From Lithospermum erythrorhizon (taxonomy: Eukaryota; Streptophyta; Magnoliopsida; Boraginales; Boraginaceae), in the NCBI GenBank assembly GCA_019722365.1, contig JADFUC010001889.1, positions 3,100,001 to 3,164,000 of the forward strand: 64,000 nt of DNA, read 5' to 3'. A program made the translations under genes and the position numbers. Under the pieces are notes generated by a model that searched no databases, was not told the origin of the DNA, and saw only the letters and a program-made list of their open reading frames with translations. Below, in pieces: positions 12,530 through 24,430 of this stretch; the first letter of the stretch is position 1, and each line of letters starts with the position of its first letter.

Positions 12530-12990
12530 CAAAACAAATAAAAAATAAACTTAAAAAAAAACATATATAAGCACCTAATAAAATTAAAAAACAAATATAA
12601 GCACCAAATAAAATTAAAAAACATATATAACTATATAAGCAGCTAGTAAAATTATAAAAACATATATAAGCACCACATAAAATTAAAAAACATATATAAG
12701 CACCAAATAAAGTTAAGAAACATATACAAGCACCTAGTAAAAATAAAATATATATATAGTTAATTCCTTAATTAAATTCTTATATACAAGCAATCTCAAA
12801 TAAATTTAAGCATATATAAGCACCTACTAACATTAAAAAACATACATTAAAAACACATATAGGCACTAAATAAAATTAAAAAACATACATAAGCAACAAA
12901 TAAACTTAAAAAAACATATACGAGCACCTAATAAATTTTTAAAAAAAATATATAAGCAATCAATTAAAAAAAAGCATACATAAGCTGAGA
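12530..12990. repeat. Degenerate A-rich tandem repeat
   Basis: About a dozen imperfect copies of a 30-40 bp unit built on acatatataagcacc followed by aaataaaattaaaaa, with variants in spacing and bases. It lies just upstream of the MKP1 5' end. It is non-coding; the minus-strand frame 12866-13087 is only low-complexity translation. Confidence 0.8.
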
Positions 12991-12999
12991 TTAAAGTAT

Positions 13000-14800
13000 A
13001 AAAAAGAGATGAAATACTTACAAAGATAGGTTGAGATAAAAAAAAATAAAAAAAAGTGCTTACAAGAGTGGTTGTTTTAATGTGCAAAATAAACTGTTAA
13101 TTTTGGTCAAAAGTAGCAGTTAATAAAGCTTTTAGTAATGTGTAGTACAAGGAGGACTGTAGAACAAGAGAAGAGACTCAAAATGTTACACTTTCACAAG
13201 CCCATGTCACTACAATTTTTAGTTTATAAAAAAATAAGTTCGTTTAAATTTGTAATTAAATCCTTATATAAATCTACAATAGAAATGATAATTAGAGTTT
13301 TTTTTCTCAATTTTTGAAATGCGTTATATTTTAAGCGAGGTTGCTTCAAAGATTAAAATCGATAAATACGTAGTAATGTAAGTATAATATATAATTACAT
13401 AAAATGTAACGGATGATTTTGAGTCCAAATAAAATTATATTAAACTCAAAGGTTTGATTCAATTCGATTATATACTTATATCAAATCAAGTTTAACAAAA
13501 CTCTCTCCAGCACACATCTAAGATTAAAAAATCATAATTTTTATTTTGTAAATTGTAGGTTCGTAACTACTCTTAGTCACAAGTGAAGTGACGAAGTTCT
13601 AAAGCAACATATAGGTCAATAGATCAAAATCAACAAGAGGGTCTGCACCCTTCGTTTTAATTTGCTTGGAGAGGCAAAGTTTGTCCACTAGGACACCATT
13701 TTCAACTTGTGTGATGGATGATAATCTGCCACAGTTGACTTTGAATTAGAGTCGGGGGATTTGTTTATTAAAAGGGTACAAAACATAGAACAGCTCATTA
13801 AGCTTTTATTTATTAACGTTTATATTAATGATAAAAATATACATTATATCATTCGATTTATTATATTTTCTTTATGACATTTAAAGGACAGACTATTTTT
13901 TTCGAAAAAAAAAAATTCATTAACGACAAATTATATAAACTTATTTTTAATTTTAATTTGTACTCACCTGTTCAAAGTTAATTTCAGATAATGCTCTAAT
14001 TCAAGCATGTAATACTTTGTTAATTTCTTTTTTCAATTTTGCTCAATTATACCATCTTAAACGTATACATTTTAACAACGCGTAATTATTTTATCAAATC
14101 GTGGCGTATATAAAATTAATTTAACATTAATGAATCGTAATATTAATGAATAAAGAATGTCTCCTTAATGGTTTGTAATACTTATTACAACAACAGAATA
14201 ACTGGCGATTATTGCGCACAGAATCCTGGGGTAATGGGAGCAGTCCTTTTTTTCTTTTTTTGCATCTGGAATAGTTCGGGCATAGTTATTTTTAACCGGA
14301 GCTGGTTGAACCCCATGACGGGTCAGAAGGCACCCGAAGTACTCCAACATATGTAATGCAAGTCGTGCTATAATTCTTGACGATGTATCCAGCTAGTAGC
14401 AAACTAAAACTTTCATATAGGAAAAACGAAGAATTTGATGTTAGATAATTAAACAAATGAGGGGGGGGAGGGGGGATATCATACTTATTACTCCACAAGT
14501 GCTCTAAAATATGATAAAAGTGCAACTCCAATGCAATTAAAGAGGAAACATATGAAAAAATCCCTCCATCCTCCTGTCCAAAGTGTGCAACTATAACCTT
14601 CTGGTATCTGTAGGTTGTAGCTGTTGTTCTGCACCTTGAGGCGATATTGTTTGTTAAAACATTTGAGGGATCAGTTGTTTTCACCCCACATACACAATTC
14701 TTCTCCAAGAATCAGATTTTGCTCAAGCACATCACTAATACCTTCCAATGATGGCTCATCAAAGTATATACATAATCGCAGGGACCATCTTCGTTGATGA
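13000..14800. other. Intergenic; unassigned coding-like stretch near 14.6-14.8 kb
   Basis: Mostly AT-rich sequence. A poly-G tract (14461-14475) stands out. On the minus strand near 14580-14790 there are coding-like stretches (for example FDEPSLEGISDVLEQNLILG) in different frames. I do not recognise them, and they may be transposon or gene debris. Confidence 0.4.
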
Positions 14801-14809
14801 ATATACACC

Positions 14810-16900
14810 TATAGCCTTTAGAAACGGCGTTGAGGCCAACGCACCACCCAGAGTTTCATAAAAAAACGCAGCTTCGCGCCTAGCTGGACAGAATCCCGCT
14901 TCTCTCTCAGTTTTGACGTGAAAGTTTCACCAAAAAACTCGCTTAATGGGCATTGTGGTCCGATATCGCCAAGCGCCTTTTTCCCAAGATACCCACAAAG
15001 ACGTGTCACCCATTCAATCTGCCGAGACGGGAAAGAGACTTTCCAGATCCTCTATAAATACCCCAACATTCACTTCATTAAAGATAATGCCATTTTGTCT
15101 CCCTCATATTTATTACCAACTTTAAAACATCCTCGTTCTAACTCGATCACGCAGTGATCACACACTGAAATAGCTATACTTTCACGTATAACCATGACCA
15201 TTTACACTCTAAACACTCAAGGGCGAGTACAGACTATATCAAAGACTACTCACGAACCATCTCAACCCGCAACACTAAAATATCCGAAGGTCCGTGATAG
15301 CTGAAACATAGATTTCAATGGGCTTCCCCCAAATAACCAACGGCTCGAAAATCAATCACATCATTTTGCGCCTGCCTCGTGGGGACTCCAATATCCCATC
15401 AAACAAATATGTCTGGGCTACAGCACGAACCTAATGCCCAATCGCCTTGGGGCATCCAACACGCACCCTTTCCCCCCGAAGTTGAAGCTACATTCCAGCA
15501 ACGACGGTGAAAGTGGCAACGCAACGAGAACCAAAGGAGGCACAAAGAGTACCACTACCCCACGAGACTCAATACTCATAATGGTAGAGGATCAAATCAC
15601 CTTTGCTAAGTCCACAAAGATGAGGTTCATAATACTGACTGCCCTTGAGAGATGAAAAATAAGTCTGTAATATTTCTGTGTGCTCGCAACTCAGTAGACC
15701 CTGTTGTAATAGTTTTACAGCAGCAACTGAATGATCTGAAAAGGATGATGGCCTCAATCATCCCTACGAGTTCCACATCATCAGCCACAATGACGAAGAT
15801 GCATTTCTCCGATAGATTGGATAGCATCGCATTGCCGCCGGGTTCAAACTACCGCAATTTAATCTCTTCGATGGGAATGGCGACCCATTGAAACATCTAA
15901 AAGGGTTTATTACTCATATGGCAATCACCTCTAATAACCCCGACGTCTATGCGAAGGCGGCTCCCAAACGTACTGACCGTAAGGCTCTTTGATCGGGTAC
16001 ATGGAGCTGTTGATTGAAGTCGCTTGACTCATACGTTTACCTGTGGACGATTCGCCGCCAAGTTTGGAACGACGATTCAGTCCATGCAAGATGAGCGGAT
16101 CTTGATGGGCATCAAGCAAAATCTCAACGGGCCATCAGCTGGTTACTATAAACGTACAACGACCTCCCCGCTTGGTATCCCGGGCGGTAGACGAAGGTCG
16201 CCAGAGGCGGGCGTTTTTTAACGACTCCAAAGATACAAAGAACTTAAAAGGCGCTATTAAAAAAGCCACTTTCAAAAGATGCATTAAACTGCAGAGGTTA
16301 AATAGCACATCGAAGCTGTAATACCTAAAGAAAGTCTGGAGAAGGTGCTGATCTCAGGGAGACGGTACTCAGGAAGGACCGACCAAGGTCGCCAAGGAAA
16401 ACTCCAGTATGGGAAAGAATACAGCGGGACAGGGGGCAAACCTCGCGAAAGCGAGCCCACTCTCCACCACCTCCTCCTCGGTAGGCCCGATCCGCCTAAT
16501 CAAAACCAAAAGCGTGGGGATTATAACCCGATACACTCCTCTAAGGGTATCGGTGACAGAGGTATTCTCGCAAGTCCAAGATAAGAACCTCCTACCAAAA
16601 TCCGCCCACCTACGCGGACCAATGGGGAAGAGAGATAAGAGGTTATATTACGAATACCATAGGAACCTGGCCATGACACAAGTGATTGCAGAATCTTGAA
16701 GGCGTAGATTGAGAAATATGATCAAGCGGGCGTTTGAAGGGACTTAGGGCCAGATAGGCCAAGACAGGGCGCTGATGGCAATCCACCCCTCACCAGAAAG
16801 GAGCGTCAGGCCGGGAGACAAACATGTGTAACCAACATATCACAAACATGCGTAACCAACATATTATCAGATGGGCCGGGTGTAATCGATTAGTATTCGA
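14810..16900 (+). mobile_element. Ty3/Gypsy-type LTR retrotransposon relic with gag
   Basis: The block is less AT-rich than its surroundings. A promoter-like ctctataaatacccc sits at about 15049, as in an LTR U3/R boundary. Around 15835-15995 the + strand encodes a gag-like segment FNLFDGNGDPLKHLKGFITH followed by MAITSNNPDVYAKA, typical of plant Gypsy retrotransposon gag (LPxFxGxxDPxxHLxxF). A further piece reading ISTGHQLVTINVQRPPRLVS lies near 16118-16180. Frame changes and stops interrupt it, and no reverse transcriptase or integrase was seen. It is a dead fragment; the lineage (Athila/Tat or other) is not determinable here. Confidence 0.65.
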
Positions 16901-18477
16901 CAGGGCTAAATACCCCTTTTGATACGAACCGTTACATCTACAAATATAAAACATTTTATATCCATATCAATCATGTCAAGTCAAAGAGTACCAACCTTCG
17001 GCATAATCTCATACCTCCCTGTCTCAAATCTCTCTATCAGTATGAATTCAGTGAAGGATTGCATTTTACCTGCTTGAACTTTTACTTGGTGTAACCAATA
17101 TACACATATCACTAATTTTAATTTATTTAGACGAAATACAAGATAAACAGCATAGAAGAATGCATGAGTAATATGCATAACGATTTACATTCCATTTCTT
17201 GAGGAGGGTGATCTGCTTACAAACTTATGACTAATATACCAATATAGAAAATATACAGACCATCTAGCATGTAATTTACCTCTTGGGCATTATAGGCAGA
17301 CTTTTAATACTCCCATTTGGCTTTAATCTTCTTTACAGATAAGAACAAGCATTACAACATTAGCTATGTGATCATCTTTAAAATCAAAATATTTAAAACA
17401 ATTCAGGCTAAATGAATAGAACGATTTGGTAGTTGATGCAACTTTCATATGTAAAAAGTTTGATGAAGAGTTTCAAGGGAGCACTACCACTAAGCTCTCG
17501 AATTGACCACCAGGCTCCAAAGATATTAAAATATGCATTATCAGTAAAAAAGTAACAGAAATATAAGGCTACCAAAGAGAGAAAAACATTTATTTAGTGG
17601 AAAAAAATACTCTCAATGTATCCTTTTGAGCCAACTAAACAACAGAAAGTATAGATGCATGCATCACAAATGTAAAATTTACGGAGTCCGAATAGACTTT
17701 TTACCACACAACTAGATAGTATACCTGTATAAGACCAATAATATTGTCAAATTCCAGTCACAGATTCTGCTTATTGCCATTCTCCATATAGATTCAATTA
17801 AATAGATCATGGTGCAGATTGGTCTATATTAAATATTCATATATAACTATCTGCTGCTCTATTAAGCTTTTTAGTCATACAAAATATTCTACAAATACCT
17901 GTAAAAAAAAAAGGGTTTGATTGAATTTTAGGCGAACTGTGAAATTGAAGTTATCGTCGCGAGGTTTGAATGTTGATTGAATTGTGATTTTATAGTCCTC
18001 AGGTTTCCGTTGAATCTGTCTAAATTCTGACGAAGCCACATGCGATTTTTGTTTCGAGGTTTGAATGTAAAGAATTTGAAATGATTTTTATCGATATATT
18101 TCTTTTGGCAAATATTATAAAACACAAACAAAAATATCTACTACAAAGCTCAACTATTAAAAAGCTCAAAAAATCAAATTCGAAGATATATCTAAATTAT
18201 TATGTTATATTTGTATTATATTTCAACAATCAAATAAAATGTCAAGTTACATATCCGATAATTCTCCCATCTCAATAGATCACAAGATTTAAATTCGATT
18301 TTTCACATATTAATGTTAAATTCAAATATTTTTATATATGTTAATAATATTTGGTGACAATTATCAAACAATAATATTTTCAATATATTTTTGTATTATT
18401 GACATTTGTTATTCAAACCAAAATTATTATCGATGAAGGCGTAGTGTGCTTATTAATTTGAGCACTTAAATCATGGC
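16901..18477. other. Intergenic, no gene seen
   Basis: AT-rich sequence with no conserved protein stretch or RNA gene recognised on either strand. Confidence 0.55.
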
Positions 18478-18537
18478 ATGACAATCATTAGTATGGATGG
18501 AATAATAAATTGGAATATTTTATTTCAAATTTTTATT

Positions 18538-18591
<54 letters not shown>

Positions 18592-18750
18592 ATTCTTTTA
18601 CAAAACTTACGTAGATTCCAAGCATCATTTAAGTATTTGATGAATAGATTTTGGATATTTTAGTATCGACAATCATTTAGTATGGATGGAATAATAGATT
18701 TGATATTTTATTTCAATTTTTTATTATTATAATATATATATATATATAAC
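18478..18750. repeat. Duplicated block flanking AT dinucleotide arrays
   Basis: Two similar blocks, about 18478-18590 and 18666-18750, each read gacaatcat, tagtatggatggaataata, a tattttatttcaa segment, ttttattattataa and then an (at)n run. The first array (about 18545-18587) is much longer than the second (about 18732-18747). The tandem duplication is about 188 bp apart. It is non-coding. Confidence 0.75.
18545..18587. repeat. (AT)n microsatellite
   Basis: More than 20 uninterrupted AT repeats. The 61-residue frame crossing it is low complexity (IYIYIY) and not a gene. Confidence 0.95.
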
Positions 18751-18759
18751 AAAAATCTG

Positions 18760-20400
18760 TGAAACTCTACGGGTGAGATTCCAACGGAAGTCGATCAACA
18801 ACTTTCACTAAACCTCCTTTGAATTTAATTGCTAGCATCACAAATGATAATGCCTCTAGTTGGTTGTACACCAGAGAGGTTGAACTCGCATTCTAGTCTA
18901 ATGAACCAAAGTGGATTGATGAAAATCTGCTATAAGAATTCACCTCTTCTTCTTGAATATTTCGGGTCATATGGAGACGAAAAGTGGAGACTAGGTTTCT
19001 TTTTTTTTGACGTATATGAAAACCTAATAAGCTTAGCTTATATAGGTTAACTCTAAAATCTCAATCGAATAGTTTAACGAAATGACTGCTTAATCTAATT
19101 AAACCGTTAAGTAATTTAAACATTAACAAGTTGTTAATATGTAACTAGCAAGTTACTAACGAGCTCAACTAACTATTAAATTAATTAAACCGACTAGTTA
19201 ATTAATTCGAGTTCATCCAATTTATATTTTACATTATCAATGTAAAATTTCGAGTGATATTCTTTGATTACAATCAACTCTCAATTTAGCAAAATGCGCT
19301 TAGTTTCACATTTAAGTATAACTCAACGCCACTCAGACAGCGAATCTTCAGATAGATAATAGCGCATTATAATAATATAATTGACCATTATTATTATTAT
19401 AATCTTACTATGTACGAGATCTAGGAATCGCATAACTTCTATATTATCGTGAGAACCCAATAGTACTTTCGCCATAATTACTATAGTTAAATGTTCCGTT
19501 TATGTAATCACATTCACTAAACTAGTAAATAAATTGTTACAACAATTGTCACAATAAGCATAATAAATGAAACCAATAACTATCGATTTCCAACGCTTAC
19601 AAGGTATAAAATCGGCAGAATTTCTTAAAAAGATCTTCATATTATTTAGCTTTTAAGTAAATATTATCAAATTAATCATCAATTAAAATATGTTAAAATA
19701 AATATTAAAATAAAAATTGATAGTAGAATTATGCATAATTTATACTACTAATCAATTAAGAATGGCTATTTTCTAACAATAAATAAAATAACATAAGGTG
19801 TAATTTTTTTAAGTGATATTTTCTAACAATAAATATAATTACATAATGTAAGCATTCTTTTATAAATAAGTGAAATTGGATGTGGTAAAAATTGTAGTAC
19901 TAAACCATTCCTCTTTACGAGTGTCGGTAACGCGAAAAGTTATTTGCTCATTGTTTGCCTTTAATTGCTCATTAATAATCAAACATACAAATTATACCAT
20001 TTTTTGATATATTTTCTTTTTTCTTTTTGTTCATTTTAGGTAATATGTACCATTTTCTCAATAAAAAATTATTATCAATTATATAAGCATATTTTAAATT
20101 TTTAAGTAACTGTACTCAACTCGCTTTTAACTTAATTTATACATTTTAATTAAATGAATAAAATAATTTTGGTATACTTTTTTGAATTTTTCACTTGCAC
20201 TATCTTAATTAAGACATTTTAGTAACGCTACTCATTTTTACATCAAATTTCGCATATTACGATATATTAACGAACATTAACGAACCGTATCATTAACGAA
20301 CCGTACTCGCGGAGAACTAAATAGCATTATTTGGCCTAATCACAGGCATTTCTTTCTCCCAACGAATGGATAGTATGTGACAATTAAACTGAAACACCAA
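18760..20400. other. Intergenic, no gene seen
   Basis: AT-rich sequence. No recognisable gene; the 73-residue frame at 18829 has no conserved feature. Confidence 0.5.
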
Positions 20401-20417
20401 ATCCACAAAACATGAAC

Positions 20418-21530
20418 TTATATGTGTAGTTGCAAAACACAGAAATACACAAGCAAAAACACCACCACCACGAAATCACACACCAATTTGCTCTCTTGTT
20501 TACACGTCTTCGCCTTTTTCTCAACGTCGATATTTGAAGGAGTGGTTTTGCAAACATGCCCGCTAGTACCAGAAACTTGCGAGGGTAAACAAGGGCCTAA
20601 GCTTCCAAGGCCTAGTTGTTGTAAATATATCTCTAATGGAAGACTGGTGGCATTGACAAGGTTTGTCAAGCTCATGCTCGCTGCTACAGCGAGCAACTCA
20701 TCTTCGAGGGTGGGATGAGAGTTAAGATCTAAGTTCGTGTTGTTGCCTCAGTTTCTGTGGCATCCATTTGGTTATCGTCCAGGGTGATGTCATTTTCTGG
20801 ATTAGTCATTTGCAACAGTGCTTCTCCAACTGAGGCATCTGCTTCGGACACATTGTGTGTGTGGATTCTTGATCTTTTTTGTGGGGAAGATCCACTTCAT
20901 GGTCTGATTGACGTTTTCTCCTACACTGCATAAGTGTTTTAAAGCGACGTCTAACAGTTAAGCAGACATTGCACTTACAAGATTGTGGGTGCTTGCCCTT
21001 CCCGCTTGGGGGCTGAATGCACACGATACAAGAACAACCAGGGCGATGCCGAGGGTGTTTTGTGGTAGTTCCGGAAGTCTCGCCCAAGTGATTCATGTTA
21101 TAACCTAAAATTGCGGCAGTAGCCAAAGCATCCAAGCCTGAAGGTTCACAGTCTACTGACACGTTATTCTCACTTTTGGTTTTGCGCCTCTTAGCATCTG
21201 AGATCAAAATTGAAATTCGAGAGTCAGAACCGAGGGGATTTTTGGCAATAACAAGACAAATGATATCAAGCAGATATCTTGGACGATGACAGCTCGACCA
21301 ACTTGCAACAGGATATGTCAACATGAATTCGGTATGAACAAGACAAGCATTAGAATTTAATACCAACTAGTCTGTAACTGATGCAAACACAACAAGTTAC
21401 ATGAACAATTCTAGCAACATAAACTTCCTAAAAAATTAACTGATTAACTTGACTTTTTGTACCTTCATTGGCTCTTTGCAAGACATCCAGTGGATGAACA
21501 TTTATATCCTCAGGGGCAGAGCACGAACAC
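20418..21530 (-). pseudogene. VAL/HSI2-type B3 repressor, C-terminal fragment
   Basis: VAL proteins are plant repressors of seed-maturation genes, with B3, CW zinc-finger and EAR segments. Only the region after the CW core is visible. A small exon 21463-21530 (CSCSAPEDINVHPLDVLQRA, the CW tail) splices in phase to an exon starting at 21197 (DAKRRKTKSE). That exon carries SGLDALATAAILG and the strongly conserved HPRHRPGCSCIVCIQPPSGK...CKCNVCLTVRRRFKTLM. Further on, an EAR motif LDLNSHP (near 20720) and SLPLEIYLQQLGLGSL are present, but in other frames. At least two frameshifts are needed, one near the (CA)n at about 20850 and one just before the EAR motif. No B3 domain or CW core is found upstream, where a copia element begins at 22164. 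It is a decayed, 5'-truncated copy. Confidence 0.85.
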
Positions 21531-22160
21531 CTGAAAACAAATATTATAGAATTCAAAGCATCAATTCAATTACATCTGAAGAAGATTATTAATTTCCCAT
21601 CTTTACATTTCTAGTTTCCATTAAATCCTTTACTGCCATGAATATTTCTGTAAGTTTACATCTACACTTCTATATGAAAATATTATCACAGAATTACATC
21701 TACATATTCTCACTCCATTACTATCTTCCACAATCATCATGATATGTCAACGACCTCCAACAAGCCAAATTAATTCTCATAAATCAAATAAAACGGAGAA
21801 CTAGATGCTGTTTATACAGATTCTCTGAGAGTCTATACTCTATAGCACATCAAGTTGAATATATTGAAGTTTACACTAATTTATTTAAACAGAATAAAAA
21901 ACCTAGAAAATCAAGATTCCTCTATAGTACTAACTACTAAACCATACATTTTTTCTCTTTTATATGCACTCTCTACCAACTTCAACCAAACCGTTTTTGG
22001 ACAAGAAAAAGTTGCATAGCAGCACCTTATCCCTCCAAGTATACTCTCAACTCCAAACTTCTTTGCAACAAACAAAGTAAATGGCAAGCTACAACCACTT
22101 TCAATCCCAAGTTTCGAATACATCCCTTGTACACTCCAAAGAGTTATAGTTAAGAAGATA
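21531..22160. other. Spacer between VAL relic and copia
   Basis: No CW-core or B3-coding exon could be recognised on the minus strand. The 70-residue frame 21911-22123 has no recognised similarity. Confidence 0.45.
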
Positions 22161-22163
22161 AAT

Positions 22164-23446
22164 ATGCATGAAGCTGTGTATATGTATCAGACAGTAGGTT
22201 TTCGGATCCGATCTAATTCTAATCACGCTTTGCCGCCACGCAACCAGACGGGCCTTAAACAGGCTCATCGGGCTTTGGTATCAACGATTTGTCAATTATA
22301 TTTCCACTATGGGTTTTACGCACAAGAATCATTCTCTGTTTATTTACCTACAGGTGCCGACACTGCATATCTTCTTTTATATGTGGATGATATTCTTCTC
22401 ACTGCATCTTCAGAGACTCTTCGCAAGTCTCTTATGTCCTTGTTGAATGCTGAATTTGTCATGAAAGATTTGGCAAAACTCAGTTATTTTTTAGGCATTG
22501 TTGTTACTCATCATGCAGGTGGTCTTTTTCTTTCTCAACGTAAATATGATGAGTCTATTATTTCGTGAGCTGGTATGTTGTCGTGCAAACCTTCAGCCAC
22601 CCTTATTGATACTAAATCTAAACTAGGTGCCTCATCTGCCCCTTGTAGATCCTCTCTGTTTCGTGAAGCTTAAGAGCTTCTTTCAATATCTCACATTTAC
22701 CGCATCGATATTTCTATGCAGCTCAACAAATATGTCTTTTTATGCATGCTCCTATGACAGATCATATGCTCGCTCTCAAGCGAGTGGTGCGTTATTTACA
22801 GGGTACTCTGGATTAATATGGCTCCATCTTTATAAATCTTCTTCCTCAGGCCGATTTCTTATACCGATACAGACAGCTTAAAGGTTCCGATACGAAGTCT
22901 ATTTCGATTTTTGTGTGTGTTCTTAGGTGATAATCTCATTTCGGTCTTCCAGTTGCCAAGCCACTATTTCTCGCTCATGCGTGAGGCAAAATATCGCTGC
23001 GAATGTCAGATCACAAAGATGTTGGTTATGCACTTACTGTTAACTTCATCATCCTCTAATTAAAGCTACTATTGTATCAGGACAATGTTAGTTCTATCTA
23101 TCTCTCGAGAATTGCCCAAAGATCAAACGAATCCAAGCACGCCGAGCTCGACATATTGTGTTCGGGAAAAGTGGCTCGTGCATTGGCGTCCGGTTCTTCA
23201 TGTTCTTCGCGATATCAAATTGCCGACATCTTCTCACCAAAGGCCTTCCTACCATATTATTTACCGATTTTCTAAGGCCTCAATATTGCCCTCCGCGCCT
23301 AATCGGGTAGGTGTATTAGTGTATAAACAATAGTGCCATATTATTGTATTGGGCTAGCTCGTAGGGTTTGTCTATTGTTAGCCTAGATTGTATATATAGG
23401 CTAGATATCTCATTGTAATAGTCACTCATTCAATTATAATCTTACA
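22164..23446 (+). mobile_element. 5'-truncated Ty1/copia retrotransposon (RT, RNase H, 3' LTR)
   Basis: The reverse-transcriptase core includes EAVYMYQTVGF, GLKQAHRA and the catalytic YVDDILL (about 22380), then LSYFLGIVVTHHAGGLFLSQ. Downstream are RNase H-region pieces (MHAPMTDHMLALKRVVRYLQ in a shifted frame near 22740-22800, LHLYKSSSSGR) and the end segment (ADIFSPKAFLP). Stops and frameshifts interrupt it. A TG...CA-bounded stretch at 23312-23446 containing a tatatatagg promoter motif fits a short 3' LTR. Gag, protease, integrase and the 5' LTR are missing, so it is inactive. Confidence 0.85.
23312..23446 (+). repeat. Putative copia 3' LTR
   Basis: It begins tgtattagtg and ends cttaca, with a TATA-like gtatatatagg inside, and immediately follows the copia polyprotein end. 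Boundaries are inferred from the TG/CA rule because there is no partner LTR for comparison. Confidence 0.5.
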
Positions 23447-23459
23447 CTTATATATATAT

Positions 23460-24130
23460 GTTATGACGGAAGCTATCAAGACAAGCATTAAGTAAAAAGA
23501 ACTTTGAAAGTAAGAACACAGAGATTTTTACGTGGTCTCCCTAACAACTTGTTAGGACTACTCCACGGGCTCCACGCTACAAAATCTTCACTATAATCGG
23601 AGGAATACAATTACAGACTTGCTAATTTAGCTCGACGTTAGATCACTATACTGCATTTAATAAAATCACAACCTACACTATTCCTAGAATAGGATTACAA
23701 GACTCACTATTCCTGAACCCAACAACACACTCACCACAACGTCTACAACCCTAAGAGATGATCAAAGACAATTATCTCTACCTTGGATTGATATAATAAA
23801 CTCTATATCTCAATTTCCAAGACCCCTTGGTGAAATAAGCTGCATTTGACGACCAAACCGCTTTAACGAAGATTTATATGCTCAAATAGAACCTAAAACC
23901 GCACGATCTTGACATTCCGGACCAAGACAACTCCCATCTTGTCCCGACATTCTTCTGTCTCCGGATGAAAATTTGGCTGACTTTGGGACCAAGATCGGGA
24001 CCAAGACAACTCTGCAAATCAGCTCAACTCTATTCAAGTCACAATTGTGACAATATGAATATATACACTATATTTCTCAAAACGGAGCCGTAAATGCATT
24101 TCCATTGAGGTTAGGGATGAGAGAACGGTT
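23460..24130. repeat. Possible LTR-retrotransposon debris
   Basis: The sequence around cagagatttttacgtggtct and the following ctccacgggctccacgc resembles repeats often found in plant LTR elements. No coding segment. Weak, similarity from general knowledge. Confidence 0.3.
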
Positions 24131-24221
24131 TGGATAATAGAAAGCATGTCTACGGGGAAGAAATTAGTCGACGCCTCGTCCACTCATTGTGTTTAAAATC
24201 CATGATATTCATCTAAAATCA

Positions 24222-24430
24222 ATTGACTCGGATACCATGTTAAGAATCATTAACGTTCGATCTTAAAACCAATTTGGTTATAGGAAAATTAACAAGAGAC
24301 TCTATAAATCCAATTGGACTTCGACGCTCTTTCAATGTGGAAGTTTTACATAAACCATTTTCACGAGTCCAATTCCTAATAATTCAAAGGTCAAACATGT
24401 GATCGATCTGACTCGTTACTACTTACTACT
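24222..24430 (-). mobile_element. Relic of copia LTR plus primer-binding site
   Basis: On the minus strand the sequence reads cttaacatggtatccgagtc: an LTR end in ca followed by a primer-binding-site-like tggtatccgag, close to the tggtatcagagc complement of initiator tRNA-Met used by copia elements. The adjoining 24239-24430, beginning tgttaagaatc, would be the LTR. No internal coding region remains. Confidence 0.5.
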
